This document shows, piece after piece, positions 23,772-37,240 of a DNA stretch of 64,000 nt (its first letter is position 1; each line of letters opens with the position of its first letter). This stretch comes from Entonaema liquescens. Taxonomy: Eukaryota; Ascomycota; Sordariomycetes; Xylariales; Xylariaceae. The notes under the pieces are model-generated. The model saw only the letters and a list, made by a program, of their open reading frames with translations, was not told where the DNA came from and did no database searches. The DNA lies in NCBI GenBank assembly GCA_902805475.1, contig CADCSX010000010.1, forward strand, positions 1,292,001-1,356,000. The letters are read 5' to 3'. A program made the position numbers and the translations under genes.

Positions 23772-25699
23772 CGAGACGGGAATTGATGTTTTCCTTTGAG
23801 GAAAACATAACAACCCCATCAGCATCAAAACCTCAGCATTATTATCGGCGTTATTTTGTTCTATTGATTTTAGCATTACCATGGATATAACCCATGGTGT
23901 CTACTGGCGTTCCGGGTGGGGCTCTCGACGCCCGAAAAATCATTTTGGTGAGATTGGAATTGGTCGGCCTCCAATCAACATAAGCATTTGGCCGATAGGG
24001 TGAGAAGCGTCTGCATTGCATACTGGTGGAGTTTATCATTGGTGTTACATACGATACGGGGTCCTCGACGTGAGACGACGTTACATACTATCTTCGAGAA
24101 TACCCCCCCAAAGAGTTGGAAATAATGATATCGAGTGGCATCTTGATAGTTCATAATACGACTATGAGGCTGAGTTCCTCTGAATTGACTTTACGACTGT
24201 TCACTTTAGACTTGTCTTAAAAACTATTGAATCAATACGAAGACTGCTGAGATCAGAAGAGCATTAGGTGAGAGTGAGTGATATGAGATCATTGTCCGAG
24301 CAATTTGTAAATGCCACGCCCAAATCGGCCGAAGCCAAGCGAATGGCGCAGGTGGTTTGTACTATCTTTTCTCGTATCTGCATTGACAGCAGATGCGGCT
24401 GTCTGATAATGCAAGCTACAACATATATCACGCCTTCCAATCGCGCCTATCTTAATCTATCTCGCATCGTGAACATTTTCAAGTCGACCCATGGGTACCG
24501 GACTGAAAGCTCCAGTAGTGAGTGCATCCATCAGCAGCTACGAGCTTTCCTACCATAGGTAGAGAAAGCCAATACACCTTGTCGGCAACCACGCGTGTCT
24601 CGGCCCAAAAAACCTCATATGCCCATGGGTGATCTTTTCTCGATCTATCATTGAACCTGCGTTTTGATAAATTGAGCTCTGAACGACTATACCAGAATGA
24701 AGCGTAGTCCCCAGCAGCTCGGCGTAAAAACGTCGAATTAGGCGCGGCTAAGAGAAGGACTAGCAGGCATTGGAACTCTTTCGTTCTCCATACTTCATAT
24801 TTTGACAGATGCTAATAACTAACCTAGTAGCTTTCAACACTTGCAGATATTTAGCTCATCGCAAGCCTTTTGTCCTGCTGTATCTCGTCTTGTGGCTTTG
24901 GGTGCGGGATAAGCACGAGTTTTTTGGTTTTTTTTATGACTCGTATCGTTGGGCCCCAGCTGACATCGTTCGACGCTTGACAAGCCTTAGCTTCGTCGCG
25001 AAGGCTAGGGCTTTCTCGTTAAGCCTTATCAGATCCTGTTAGCTCGTGGCTCGAAAGTGTTTTGGTGAATATTTTTAGGGACCGTTTGAGCTAGTTAGAT
25101 TGTTCTTGAAAAGAGGCTCTTGTTTCGAGGTAGTACCTGGCCTTATGCTGTGTTGACGATCTGCTGCATATTATTGGATCAAGTATATAACTAGCTGGTT
25201 ATACAGTATCTAAAGTAAATATATGGAAGTTATGTATGTTACCACACCATTACTCTCCCCTCTTCGTATTTACCTATGTACTATAGTACACTTTTCTATT
25301 CTTGAGCGCATGGCTTCGCAAGAGTCAGCACCTCGGAACCAAGCGAGTCAATCCTGTTCACGCAGCAACGACTATGCCCTACTTTGACAAGTTCGGGTTG
25401 ATAGCGAAGTTCTCAACATACGATAATTGCCGTATCAGCGGGGTCTAATGAGTACATACATACATGTATATCCCAACGAGTAGTTCGGACCGGATTTCCT
25501 AAATAAGTGTTATCTATTAATTACAGTAAGTCCTAGCTAGATAGACATGAACAGGAACAGGGGCCGCTAAAGCGTGAGCTCCACTCGGACAATTAGGGCA
25601 CGCTAGCCTATTCAGACACCACAATGAATATAATCTCTTACAACAAGCCTTTTTCCCACGAATCAGATCGGCTATGGCTTCTGGTCCGAACCATCGTGA
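23772..25699. other. spacer downstream of the peptide gene
   Basis: A perfect 8-bp inverted repeat with a 3-nt loop (23788-23806) follows the peptide gene's stop codon. A 91-codon ATG frame at 24283-24558 (+) resembles no family. The remaining sequence is AT-rich without support for genes. Confidence 0.5.
23788..23806 (+). terminator. short stem-loop in the 3' flank of the peptide gene
   Basis: GTTTTCCT and AGGAAAAC are perfect complements separated by TTG, beginning 17 nt after the stop codon. In a eukaryotic transcript this would be a 3' UTR hairpin; any role in processing is only inferred. Confidence 0.3.
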
Positions 25700-25771
25700 G
25701 GGCTTGTGGTTTAGTGGTATAATACTCCCTTAGCATGGGAGTGGTCCGGGGTTCGATTCCCCGCGAGTCCA
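25700..25771 (+). tRNA. tRNA-Ala, anticodon AGC
   Basis: A 72-nt cloverleaf without intron. The acceptor stem GGGCTTG pairs with CGAGTCC (two G-U pairs), and the discriminator base is A. The anticodon stem CTCCC/GGGAG encloses the loop TTAGCAT, with AGC at the anticodon position. The T arm is CGGGG-TTCGATT-CCCCG. The internal A box (TGGTTTAGTGG) and B box (GGTTCGATTCC) for RNA polymerase III are intact. A long T run follows at 25804-25822. Confidence 0.96.
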
Positions 25772-25803
25772 TCATTAGGAGGTTAGATTCCTCTTATACC
25801 GCA

Positions 25804-25822
25804 TTTTTTTTTTTTTTTTTTT
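25804..25822 (+). terminator. RNA polymerase III terminator (T run)
   Basis: Nineteen consecutive T lie 32 nt downstream of tRNA-Ala on the coding strand; runs of four or more T terminate Pol III. Confidence 0.7.
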
Positions 25823-26386
25823 CTTGGTCCTATAGTCGCGCCTTTACAACCCCAGGCTCTTATGTCTTCTTCCCACAGTCAGCGTCAAATTGCTTGAACA
25901 TACAAGAGAACCGAGATTGATTATAAGACGTTATTGCTTAGACTATTTAACATGACTGCCGCCGCCTGGTTGGAATCGCAACTTCTAAAGATAGCGAGTA
26001 TAATAATCTCTTGTCCCTGGTGTGTTAAGACTGGAATTAGTTTCAATCCTAAACTGAATGATGGGTTATGCTGTGACCATTTAGTAACTAGAACAATTTA
26101 AGATTTTGATTCATGGTATCACATTTAGCCTCATCTTCACCTGGTACAGCCTCAAATCAACCCAACTCAAAGCAATAATATGTGATATAATAGAACTAGA
26201 ATATCCAAATTCTCATAACATTTATCAATTCTGATCACTATGTTCTATGTATGTCCACCATGAGTATTTACACTAGCCGCTCCTTTTTTATATACTATCC
26301 TCTCTCAAATAACACCACGCTTTCCCTGTCCAATCGTCATAACTTCGTGCGCATCTATCTATCTATCTTCACCCTCTATCTACTAT
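25823..26386. other. AT-rich spacer between tRNA-Ala and the mannosidase 3' end
   Basis: No open frame or structural RNA was recognised. It is probably the 3' UTR and downstream flank of the minus-strand mannosidase gene. Confidence 0.6.
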
Positions 26387-29300
26387 TCAAAGCACAACAA
26401 TATTGCTAATCTTAAGCCCTTGGCTCTCAACATGGTATCTCCTCCGCAAACCCAAACTCCTAGTCTTCCTCAGGAGCTCATACGCTTCTTGGCCGCCGCC
26501 CGTCATCAGCATAGCGATAGGGTGATGGCGGGGGAAGCCTGCGGGAGTACGCTGTGGCTGGTCGAGGAGTGGCCGGATGAAATTAAATCCCCACGGTTCT
26601 TTCTCGTTCTCGTCTAGCGCATCTTTGTCGTCCGATACGACAACCACGAGCTGTAGCGCATTGCGGTTCGGCGCGAATGAGGGGATGTTCGCTAATTTCT
26701 CTGAGAATGAGCACCCGCCTCGCCGCATCACGATCACCTGGTGTGCTCTAGCCGCTTCGTCGGGGAGTTTGCCCCCGCAGGCTTGATCGGCGAAGAAGAT
26801 GCGTTGCCAGGATAGGGACTCGATGTACGAAGTCGTGTGCGGGTTGGGGGCTTCGCGAATATCAGGTAGAGGAGCAGCACCCACTCCAACGGGTGTGACC
26901 CCAGGTAGCTCGATATATTTGTACTCCGGTTTCTGTCCCGTCTCGGGCCTAAAGGTAGCAACAGGTTCTCGTAGAGCCGACGTGATCTGCTGCAAGAAAG
27001 AGCTGAACAAGTTAGGAGTGTCTACTGTCGACTCGCCATTGAGGTCGATAGCATGGTCGGTCTCGAGGGTGGCCTCCCCATCCGCGGATGTCGAATTAGG
27101 GATTCCTGGTGGCCGTGGGGGCTCAAGCTGTAAAAGAATGTCGACGAGGACTGAATCACGAACGCGATGAAACAGAGGGTCTGACATGTGCTCGAGGGCC
27201 TCGCGAGAAATTAGGACCTTCTCATCTCGTCCCAATGCCAGATTTCCAATGCTATATACTCGCCATGCCCTTTCGGATGTTTCCGGGGGATCTTCTACAA
27301 GCAAAGCTAGCTTCAGCCCGCTCAGACTGTTTATTGCAATTCCATCGCCCCCCATACGGACGAGGTTATGCCCGCCGAACATGATATTGAACGCACTGCC
27401 CACAGTCTGTTGGCCGTTTGAAGCGAATTCAATTACCGTCGTCTGAGCTTGTCTTGACACAGCGCAAATTCCGTCGGCTGGGAGCATGTAACTGGGTAAT
27501 GTCCAAGGGAAGTAAGTGTAGTTCTCTACTGGCTTCTCTAAAGATCTTGTCTGTGCTTCGGATCCGTCCAATCCGGCAAAGGGTCTCTCAAACCGCTGTG
27601 GATGTTAGGCACTTGATGAAGTCGAATCAAAGTAGCGGCGTTGTAAAGGTCTGGCCTCGCGGCAGTAGCAGAGCCGGATAAAGGGGTAATAGGCGGGCGA
27701 GGACACGTATTAGTAAAATGAGTATCGTAGTAGCTCTGAACGTTCCTTTCTGATGACGACTTGTGGACCTGAGGATTTGTTTTTCTCTTTCTGGGGATAA
27801 TCAAAGGATGCCCTTCTGTAGTAAACACATACGAAGCGTCAAGTTTGTTGAGGGGATGATCTGGGTCAAAGAGTAGATATAGATACTTGGCAGTCTCTCC
27901 AAGAAAGAAACTCTCCATTCGATCACTCTTCTCTCCGGTTCGTACATCTTGCAAGCCCGACCACCCGCATTTCGTCCAACATCGCCTATTAATATCCCTT
28001 ATAACCATCTCGCCCACGTAAAGATACCAAGGGTCTTCAGTAGCACGGTATAGGTGATAGGTGGATTCGATGAATTCTGGTCGGCCAGGCCACCATCCAA
28101 GACCACCTTCAACATTGCCGTCGCGAACGGACCATCGCTCTGGAAGGGCAGAATACCGAGTCCATAAAGCTGAGTATACGAGATGCGTCTCGATAGCTTC
28201 GTCAAGCTCACCAGCAAGTGCCAATAGACCAGAGTAATATGCGCCTAGACTATCTATCCAATACGCCTGTGGTGAGCCGGTCGACATATGCGCATTTACA
28301 TAGTGAGGATGATGCAAGCCAGAATAGAGATGCCGTTTAATAGCAGCGTGTGCATGGTGCCATGCCGACAAGAAAGAATCGGGAGAGTTATCCTCATCTG
28401 TAAGGGGGTTATAGAGCTGGTTTGGATCAAGCCAATTCCCGTCAGGAACCTGGGGTATTGTCCGATTAGGGAGTTCGTGACCCGATAGCAGGATATGGGT
28501 CTTGAGGGCATATTCGAAGAAACTATCAATACCGGCACCAATTCCAGAAAACCCACCGATCCAATGTCCTTCTTCGGCATCAACGCCAGCTCCAATCAGT
28601 CCAATGTTACTTCTTCTCGACCAGACGGCCCAAAACGCCCTCTTGGCTGCTTGCTCAAATCTTGGGTCCCCAGTAAGACGACTCAACACGGTAAACTCAA
28701 GCACTAAACTGCCAGCCCCAGCACTGCATGTTTCGGTAATTTCTGGGTCTTCGGATGGTTTAGGGTCCACATTGGCGCTGTTATGAAGAGGCGAGTTCAC
28801 ATAAAACGGTATCCCATGACGGAGGTTAACACGCGGATAGGGCAGTCCAGTCTGGGTATAGAAAGCTGGAAGCAAGCGTTGGGCGAGGTCGAGGGCAAGA
28901 CGCAGCAGCTGCCCGTCATATTTAAACCCGTTGGGCCAAGGGATCGGGTGCTTCTCTAGGTCGTCGTCATCATCGTCTGTTGGTCGTCGTGGTTCATATC
29001 CGGAAATAGGCAAGTCTCCAACAGCAAAAGGTGGGCACTCAGTAGTCCACCAACACCCCTTATCACGGTCTCAAAGACTTGGACCTTGCTATCGACATCG
29101 AAGCCCCGAGCGCGAGCACCATGACCCGACGGGCCGGGCCGCCCATCACCGTACTGTGTAACTAACGCAGCAACACCCTCTTGGAAATCGCGCAAGGCTT
29201 TGGGTCCTGTCTCTCCATCGTCGGGTGGTGCTGAGGCAAGGATGGCGAGGGACGACAGGCTATCGATCAGCGTTAGGGAATAGTTTCCCAGGACATCGTT

Positions 29301-29684
29301 AAGCGCAACGTTTCTTGGATTAAGGGAATCTCGAGTTAAGGGCGTGCAAGACACGGGCCGTAACTATAAATTATAAGCTACTGCACAGGTCTACACTTTG
29401 ATCTTACCTATACATGCAGTCCATGCTGTCTAGGTATATATACGTACCTCGTCTTCGGGAAACGCAATGTTCATATAATTATCGAACCCGTGATAGAACA
29501 TATCCACCGTGTCGCGTCTCAGCTCGGCGATGCGACCGGGACGCATCGACTCTACCAAACCCAGCCATGGTAACAGCAGCGCGAATAGTAGGATCAACCT
29601 GGAGTGTGGGCGAGGGAGGCCATGATTCGTTGAGCTGTGCGAGATGGCCAACGTCCAACTGCCCATGCCTGGCAAGGGCATCAC
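26387..29684 (-). CDS. MNL1: EDEM/Mnl1-type ER alpha-1,2-mannosidase (GH47), with two apparent frameshifts
   Basis: Exon 1 is 29684-29448 and begins with a signal-anchor (RLILLFALLLPWLGLVES). An 84-nt intron follows, then exon 2 at 29363-26387. The GH47 blocks appear in order: MNIAFPEDELRPVSC at the splice junction, NYSLTLIDSLSSLAIL, GHWIGGFSGIGAGIDSF, RPEFIESTYHLYRAT, DRMESFFLGETAKYLYLLF and TTEGHPL. The last 350 residues form the PA-domain-like C-terminal extension of fungal Mnl1 (ACGGKLPDEAARAHQVIVMR, RGGCSFSEKLANIP). Reading requires two frame changes, near 29020 and 27575. Each equals one missing base, at a short T run and a C run respectively. With these repaired the product is about 1,070 residues. 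The enzyme trims mannose from misfolded glycoproteins in the ER, marking them for degradation. The lesions look like assembly indels, though a pseudogene is possible. Confidence 0.9.
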
Positions 29685-32600
29685 CGGCAGGAGAGTGCAG
29701 AAGAAGGCATGTGTATGAAAGATCCAAACCGGCAGAGCGAGGGACTAACTCGCAAGACTTTCCCACCGTTTGGAGGAGGCTAGTAGAGAAAAGGATATAA
29801 TAAATCAAATGTTATAAAGTTGAGTGCTATTGCTTCAACAAACTTGAAGCCAAAAAAAAAGAGAAAACAACAACAACAATAATAATTCAAACGTCGAATG
29901 TTGAGAATATGAGCCCATCGCTATGCTGTCATTAAAGATTTGAAATTCACGATAGGCTTGAGTTACAAATGACACTAACAAAATCAACTACAACGAAAGT
30001 AGGCTAAATGATAGCGCCTCTTGTACTTCTTCAGCGTTATCGGGAAATCTGTATCGGGCCTAACTATATGAGGACACGTGCCAACGTCGGCATGCAAGCG
30101 CTGGACCTAACCTAATATAATTTCCTACCACTTCTAAATTCCTTAGGTAATCTCTCCTTTTAGGTAATCGATAGTACGAATGTACTTCTATAGGGCTGAT
30201 AGCTTTATCGATATATCGATAATATTGTTGTAAGTGTAACATCTCAACGCGCCAACAACAACTTTTATCCCGCTTCTACGCTTCTAGATCTATTTTGCGC
30301 CCAGGTAACGCATCAATTTGTTGGAGTACGAAGAACTTTAAGTAGGCACCGATGTCACCTTCATCGCCCACATTGCTAATTGTACACCATAACACAACTA
30401 ACAACCCATATACACAGTGTGTAGCCTAGCGGCGTAAACTCATGCCCCTTATTATACACCCGCGTGGTATTTCAGAACTTTGTATCACGCGGTTGGCATA
30501 AACAAGGCTTATTAACACTGCCACAGGGACCATCACGAGGTTGAGGGCTTTGTTGTAGTGGTGTCTTCAGAACCATAGCGTCGGGAAGTTCGGCGCCCAC
30601 ACCTCCTTACTGCTGACCTGCCCCTTTTTCGGGGCTGCTGCAGTGGTTGAGACAAAAAGCTATATGGCACACGAGTAGGTGTTGGCTCATGTGTATAGCT
30701 AATATTAGCTCTCGATGAAGTTCGGATCCGCAATCTATGGGGAGGTTGAGATCTTTAAGCGAAGGCTGCGGATGCGCGTCTCTGAAGCAAGATGCAGAGT
30801 GACCAGCGAAGATGCCTGTATGTCTCCCTTACATACCAGCTCTTCTTGCTAGTTGATTGGCAGCCGTTGTGCGTGCGGGTGGCTTCCTGCGCTTAAAACA
30901 ACGCAAGGGATGGTCTCTTAAGCGATGCCGCCACTGAAGCTCCCTAACGTAGCGTGGGAGGCGACGATCCGACTCTTTGACTAAACGTCTAGGCTGTGCT
31001 ATTTGACAGTCCCCTTAATCACTGCCGTACTCCTTGGCGCCCGCATTCCATCCGATTTGATATCTTGAGTTACGTTGCCTCTGCGTTGCGTCGTCGCCCC
31101 TCGACGTAGTTGGAGGAGTGGCTAGGAGACAAGCGAAAGTGATTTGCCCCTTAATGCGAAAGTCCTAGACGTTCGCTGGTGTAGGATCTCCACGTAACCC
31201 TTCTATCATGATGCTAATTACCTATTACTATTAGCGAGTCTAGTCCTACAATTTCTAGGGAAATGAGCAGGCCAACTTTACCAGTTACCCAAAGGGCGAG
31301 ACTACAGGGCTGCAGGAAGATCCCCGAAGCAGATTGCATATCTCCCCGTGGTAAGATGCTCTTCTTCCCCGGAAGCACACAGCAGCCCCTATTTTTCCAG
31401 CAGAGATCTTCCAGTAAACTATCCAAGCCATCTTCTTCGTTAGCTGAGAGAGGCACAGCTAGCCAGCCAAGAGCCCCAATGTTAAACAAGCTTCTGGCGT
31501 TTTACAATATGCCAGCAGGAAACTATTATTAACAAGAAGCCATTGGATATCAATAGGCTATTATAACGTATGATCTACTTTTGAATCGATTAGGTAGACG
31601 TGGAGAGGAGGATTTGCAATGGCAATACTCTTTTGTTAATGTTTACCCCTTTCCTTAACGGAGATACCAGTGACATTAGTTCTTAGCATGACAATGACGG
31701 CCACTGCCTAGCAGGCATCTATCTTCATCTACTGGGTAAAGACTCTAAGGAGTTGCTTAACGATACCAAAGCAAATATTTTTAGTCTATCTAATATGATT
31801 CATTCCAAGCAACCACCCCTATCATCAACCCTGACAACACGAACCAGCAGTTGTAGACCCACACTAGGCAGGTATAACTCCGAGGGCTCGGCTTTCCTCG
31901 CGATAAACCTTCGAGGCGACTCGGATATCCTCGGAGATTCGCTGATGTCACTAGAACTATTCTTATTACCACATCGACGATTCGCATAGACCAACAGCAG
32001 ACACCAAGCTTGTTTCAACGCATCCATCGCCAAAGACCCCGAAGCTAATTTAGACAACGGCAGGGCTTACGATGGGACTTTTTCAGCATGGAACTTTTTG
32101 CAACCTTCGCAGCCTCTCGCGCCCCGGAATTTACTATATCGGGGTTTAGCCTCGCCCCCCGGCGATGCGCCATACGTACGTACAACGGCCAAAGCGCTAA
32201 CCCCGTGATCTAGTGTAGGAATGGAATGGAATACCCGCCGAGCAGGGGGCCGGGATGACCTTTTACACTATGTAGACAGGTACATACTAACCTAGTAACC
32301 TATCTCAGGTTTTAGGGCGACCAAGATGAAGCGGACTGGAATTTTTGTTAACTTCGAACCGTCGCCAAGGCTTGAGTTAACGGGCCGTGTTTGTTCTATC
32401 TACCCCCCTGGGATATACATAACATAACTAACTAACCAGTTGATTAATAATTACATAGATGGCGTTCTAAGTACCGGGCTAATACCTGTAGACTGCCCTG
32501 TGATATGTAATTGTGCGGCACCCCCTTCGGCTCCTCTCCTTGTACCTTTATTGGATTACATACCAGAAGATTAATGTCGTCATTACTCATCCGTTTTGTG

Positions 32601-33362
32601 GCTTTATTACTGATGCTATCTCTTTTTCTACATAGTAATGAATCCATCTCCTAGAGGAGCAGTCGTTGTGGAGGACCTACGGCTTGGGGTCCCGCCAAAG
32701 CCCGTATGGACTGACAGGGTATGTCGGAGCAACCAGGTGTAGTTGAAATATTACTGGATTAAGTAATTAAATAGACCTTTGTTCCGAACACATCCCATTT
32801 ATTACCACCGCGTACGTAGTGCGGGTAGGAAAGTATTTTCCAGATCGACATGCGGTATGCAGTTAAGGCGATATATCACGTAGGAGATATAAATCGGCGA
32901 TATGAAACTGTATACTACCTATATACTATAGTTACATAGTTAACTGCTAGTAACTAACTATTCCAGGATCACACATTCGTCTTAATAATATGTCATCATA
33001 AGAGGGTATTTCCCGCTCGTCAAAATCCGCCGAAAATTACCTAAGGGACCTATAATTCCTAACTCCTCCCCCTTCGAACAGGTATGTAAGCTGTACTAGG
33101 TATCAACAGACCTACTAACCTAGGTAGCTAGCATCGAACATGGGTTCCCGTATGCCGTCTTGAGCAGATATACTATGTATGTAGCAGCTACACTATTAAA
33201 GCAGCATTCCCTGAAACAATTTTCGGACCCCATCGCGGATCGGTCAGGGATGACACGTGTACCTCATGCCACTTACCGTTACATGGCGGCACCCTGTGGT
33301 CCCCTACCCCGGCCCCCTTTCCGCTTAGGAACTTTTGAGTGGTCCTGTCGCACTTTAGGTGG

Positions 33363-33388
33363 TGTGCCCGTGCCCGTGCCCGTGCCCT
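33363..33388. repeat. GTGCCC hexanucleotide repeat
   Basis: Four tandem copies of GTGCCC lie within an open frame that has no recognisable gene. Confidence 0.85.
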
Positions 33389-34867
33389 CGTAACCCAAGT
33401 CTAGTTCTATGCAGTTCATGCGGGTCGAGTACCGGTTTTGCATCATGTAGAAGGTATACTAGGTACATAACCTACTTGATAACTAACTACTTTGCGTACA
33501 TTACATACTTACATACCTCCCATGTATTAGGTAGCTAGTTATAAAATGGCTTACATACGTCCAGGTGCAAAGAATCCCGGCTTGTTTAGGGCGCGGGTTG
33601 GATTATCAAATCCTTGCGTATATAGTAACTAGGCCTGGTCGCTGATAATTGCCAGGTTAATGACAAAACTGCCCATGTCTATCTGGTATGGGTAGTGTAT
33701 GTGTGTCATCGTCGCGAATAGTTTACTAGCGTATATGTACGAACCCTGTATATGAAGGTCGTAAAGTAAGTATGAGATGGAATGGGCAATGCCGCCTTTC
33801 CCCTCTTGACCGCCCATCATGCAGTCTCATGTCAGCGAACGTAAGCTCTAAAACCTCGGATCCAAGCTGTCGGGTTGGCAATGCAGCCAATACTGAGAAG
33901 AAGAAGAAAATTCTTCATCGGCAGTTGGACCACTCCTGCTCGGTCGTCCGGCTTGGAAAAGGATTTTCAGCTCATATCTTTTCGTAGAAAGCGACGCTGA
34001 CGGGAGAAGAAGAAGAAGAACCCCACTCGCGAGACTACTACCTACGACTTATCGAATAACCACCTAGACAAAATGTGCGAGATGCAACGGAAGACCCAGC
34101 GTTGCACGAGAGACTAATAAAAGCAGGAAAAGAGAGTCGTAGTATAGTGCAAAACGTAAGTTCTGCCCTACGCGGATAACTTCCTAAGCTTAATGGGTGG
34201 GTAAACTGTTACACGTGTTATGCCTGTAAGCTCTCAGATCACCGTTGGGATCATGCTCTATCATACTGTCAGATGCCGTCTGGCGCTAGACTGAGTTTTG
34301 CATAGTACGACGGTCACGTTACAGTTACTAGTGAGTCTGTGTTGAACAAGCTTAACTTCGCCGTCAACCTCCTTGATAACAGAGAAAAGTATGTAGGTAA
34401 TGTATCCTACCTACCTTACCGGGTACTTTTTCATGTCTATCGCCTTACGAACCACGGCCGGCTGCTTCCAAGACTACCACTCTTAAGTATTTCTCTATTT
34501 CTATGCTTCGGTGTCGTACGGGATACCAGGGTGGTGAGTAATAAGTTTGTATTAAGTCATCTTAATCCGAGAAGATGTCAATAATAGCTAAACGCTAAGA
34601 GTCAGAAGAATGTGGATCTTGGGAGAGTATATTACATAGAATTATGCGATGAGATTTGACATGTATGTACATCGTAAGGATAGCAAGGTATCCGACCAGG
34701 GTAAGGAAGTATAGTACAATACATCTGCTACAACGCAAAAGAGACTATCATCTCATTTACACCTTTTCCGCCCGGAGCCAGTAAGAACCGTTCCAATTTA
34801 CCAAGGACGTGGTTCGCAGAAGTGCCTATTCTCGAAAAGAATTAACTATCGTCCACCTCAGCCCGTA

Positions 34868-34894
34868 GCTAGCCAGCCAGCCAGCCAGCCAGCC
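34868..34894. repeat. CCAG tetranucleotide microsatellite
   Basis: Six tandem copies of AGCC/CCAG occur. Confidence 0.9.
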
Positions 34895-36017
34895 ATGGGG
34901 GAAACCCGGTCGCGAATGGGGTCTGATTATTATTGCATTAGGCTAAGGGCAATCTTTACCATGTCAAAAAGGGGCGGTGACGCTAACAGAAGAGAAAAAA
35001 CCCTCTTCCCACTCTGTCTCTTACACGTCGATACATCATTATGCCTCCGCACCTCATCTTCTCCCATTCCTACATACGATATTGGGAATGTCTATTATGG
35101 GATACCCTGGGTTACAGTCTCGCCAAGCTTCCCGAGGTTAATGCTATAGTAGGCGTAGTCATCAAAGCGAGTCCGAGGCAGATTTTCAAATTCCCAAACC
35201 TTTAGCATCATCTCGGCGCTATCTTTTTCTATCTCCGTTACTTAGACGGAACCGAGCCGCGTCTCAAGGGTTAGTTATGTAATCTAAACTGCGAGAAATT
35301 TCCACGCGCCGTAGTCCCTTGGCATAATGGAGGACGGTAGCAATGAATAATTTAGAGCTTTTAGCCACCTACTGCTTTAGGAGTGGACTATGATGATATT
35401 CTCCTCGGAAGATCCCTAAGCTAGTCGTTCAGAAGCCAATTATCGATCGTCGTCGACGCTCCCGCTTGGGGTTTAGGAGATAGTGGCAACTGGGAGTCGT
35501 AGCCCTATCCCGCCCGCATCGCGAACGGCGCGGCGTCGGTCAAGCTACGGGAAACTCACACTCGCACCCAAGATGGATACCGCGCTCATAGCTTCGTCGA
35601 TCGCGTAGAGGCTTCATAAACTATCTCTTGTCGACCTATTATCACGTAATAATGCCGTAGTACAACAACTGTGCCTCATGGGCAGCTCTACTCTATTCAA
35701 CTCAACTAATGCTACGTATCGTATCGGCGCCATCTCACCCCGAGCCCAGATCCCCAGCACCGGCATATTTGCTCCCGGATCTAGAACGTAAGCAGGGTGC
35801 AGGGAAGGATCTAAGCGGCAGAATTCCCACGTGTCTTGGGTTCCCACACGAGGAGGCGGTAAGACGTCTACAGCATGGGAAGGGTTGGGGGAGGGAAGGG
35901 GGAGGGGGGGTTCTATAATGGACTTTCGGACCCCTAAGGTAGCGCTGTTTCAACACCAAGACAGGACCCCGGGGTGCGGAAGAGCGGTAGAAGACAAAGT
36001 GCGACATAGTGTAACTA

Positions 36018-36048
36018 GAAGAAAAAGAAGAAGAAGAAGAAGAAGAAA
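36018..36048. repeat. GAA trinucleotide microsatellite
   Basis: About nine GAA units with one interruption. A similar GAA array lies at 42790-42826. Confidence 0.9.
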
Positions 36049-37240
36049 GGAACCCGGATAAAATTAGAAACAGGCGCAGTGCACCTCTTTGGGGTTGGGT
36101 TTCTGGTATTCTCACTCGCCTCCCTCTCCAGCCTCTCCAGCCTCTCTTCCCCGCGGTTGGTTTCGATGCCCGCTCCCCTTGCACCAACACCAGATTTCCA
36201 ATCTCGACCCAGCTCCCATATACGTTAGGTAACTAGGTAGCTAGGTAGGGTAGCTAGAGTCTGCTTATAGCTAACTAACGTGCGTAATTGGCGGTTTCGC
36301 AAATCAGACGGCACAGCAGTTGCCTATAGCAATGGGTAAATTTAGGCTCCTCTAGGCGTGCTTAGCCACCCGGAGGACGGACGCTATCAGTGGGCGTTAT
36401 AGTCCGGATCGCTCGTCAGAATTGTCCGAAGGAAAACGAAAAAAGTAAATGGCCGAATAGACCGAAGTGCCGTGTCGATGGGTGCTCGATCGGGGCGGTG
36501 AAGATCACACCCCATCCAAGGAGACATATCCCATGTCATCTAAGCTTCTAGCTGCGTAAATAGTTACTTGCGGGATGATGGTGGTCAGACTCACGTTCAG
36601 ATAGGCAGGTTAATGTAGTATGATATAATTGCTAGTCTGAACAATATGCACGCACCCCTTGTCGCTCATTAAACTCCAATTTTTCGAATTTCGTAGATCC
36701 TATCGCCTAGACCGAACACTCATAGGTTTTAGCTTTCTATCGATGCAAAAGTTACATATCAACTAAATTCTTCTTCACTGCGGTGGATCGTAAAACGTAG
36801 TAGACTTGGTTACGGTAAAGAATACCGGGTTTGATTGGTATAGAACAACTATGAACATAGCCTTAATGAAAGGAAGGCCGCGAAGCTCGTGATATGTACC
36901 ATATTCAAGACAAAATACACCCCAACGCCTCGGCCAAGCCGTTCTGCATAGGCCTTGTAAGACCCTTGACGATGTATATGAGTGACAACAACAAAAACAA
37001 GCCAAAAGGCCCTGCCCAAGATCCTCAAAGCGTGATCAAACGCCATATTACCCTCTTTCCTTGCGAGAGCAAACTGCCTCTCTACCCATAGCGACGCTGA
37101 TGAACCCACCGCCGACTCCAAAAAATCGTGAAATTATGGCTTTGAAGCATCGTCTAGTAACGTGTAAGCAACTGTTGAGCTTTCTTGAGTAGAGATGAAA
37201 AAATGGACGAGGGTGAAAAGGTGCCGCCCGATGAACATCA

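Larger units (their letters stand above)
29685..37240. other. 7.5 kb gene-poor tract
   Basis: No gene is supported. A minus-strand open frame at 31489-31214 without ATG (containing GALGWLAVPLSANEEDGLDSL) looks like a coding relic. A possible spliced mini-ORF begins at 30715 (+) but is unconvincing. Microsatellites occur at 33363-33388, 34868-34894 and 36018-36048. Codon-like composition is absent elsewhere and TA-rich motifs such as CTAACTAACTA are frequent. Confidence 0.5.

Noticed and set aside
30715..30960. Possible spliced 59-residue ORF on the plus strand starting MKFGSAIYGEVEIF
   Set aside because: The 46-nt intron is at the lower size limit and the product is basic and featureless; chance cannot be excluded.
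35735..36190. 151-codon minus frame with poly-Ser
   Set aside because: It is created by a GAA/TTC microsatellite and GC-rich sequence, with no recognisable domain.
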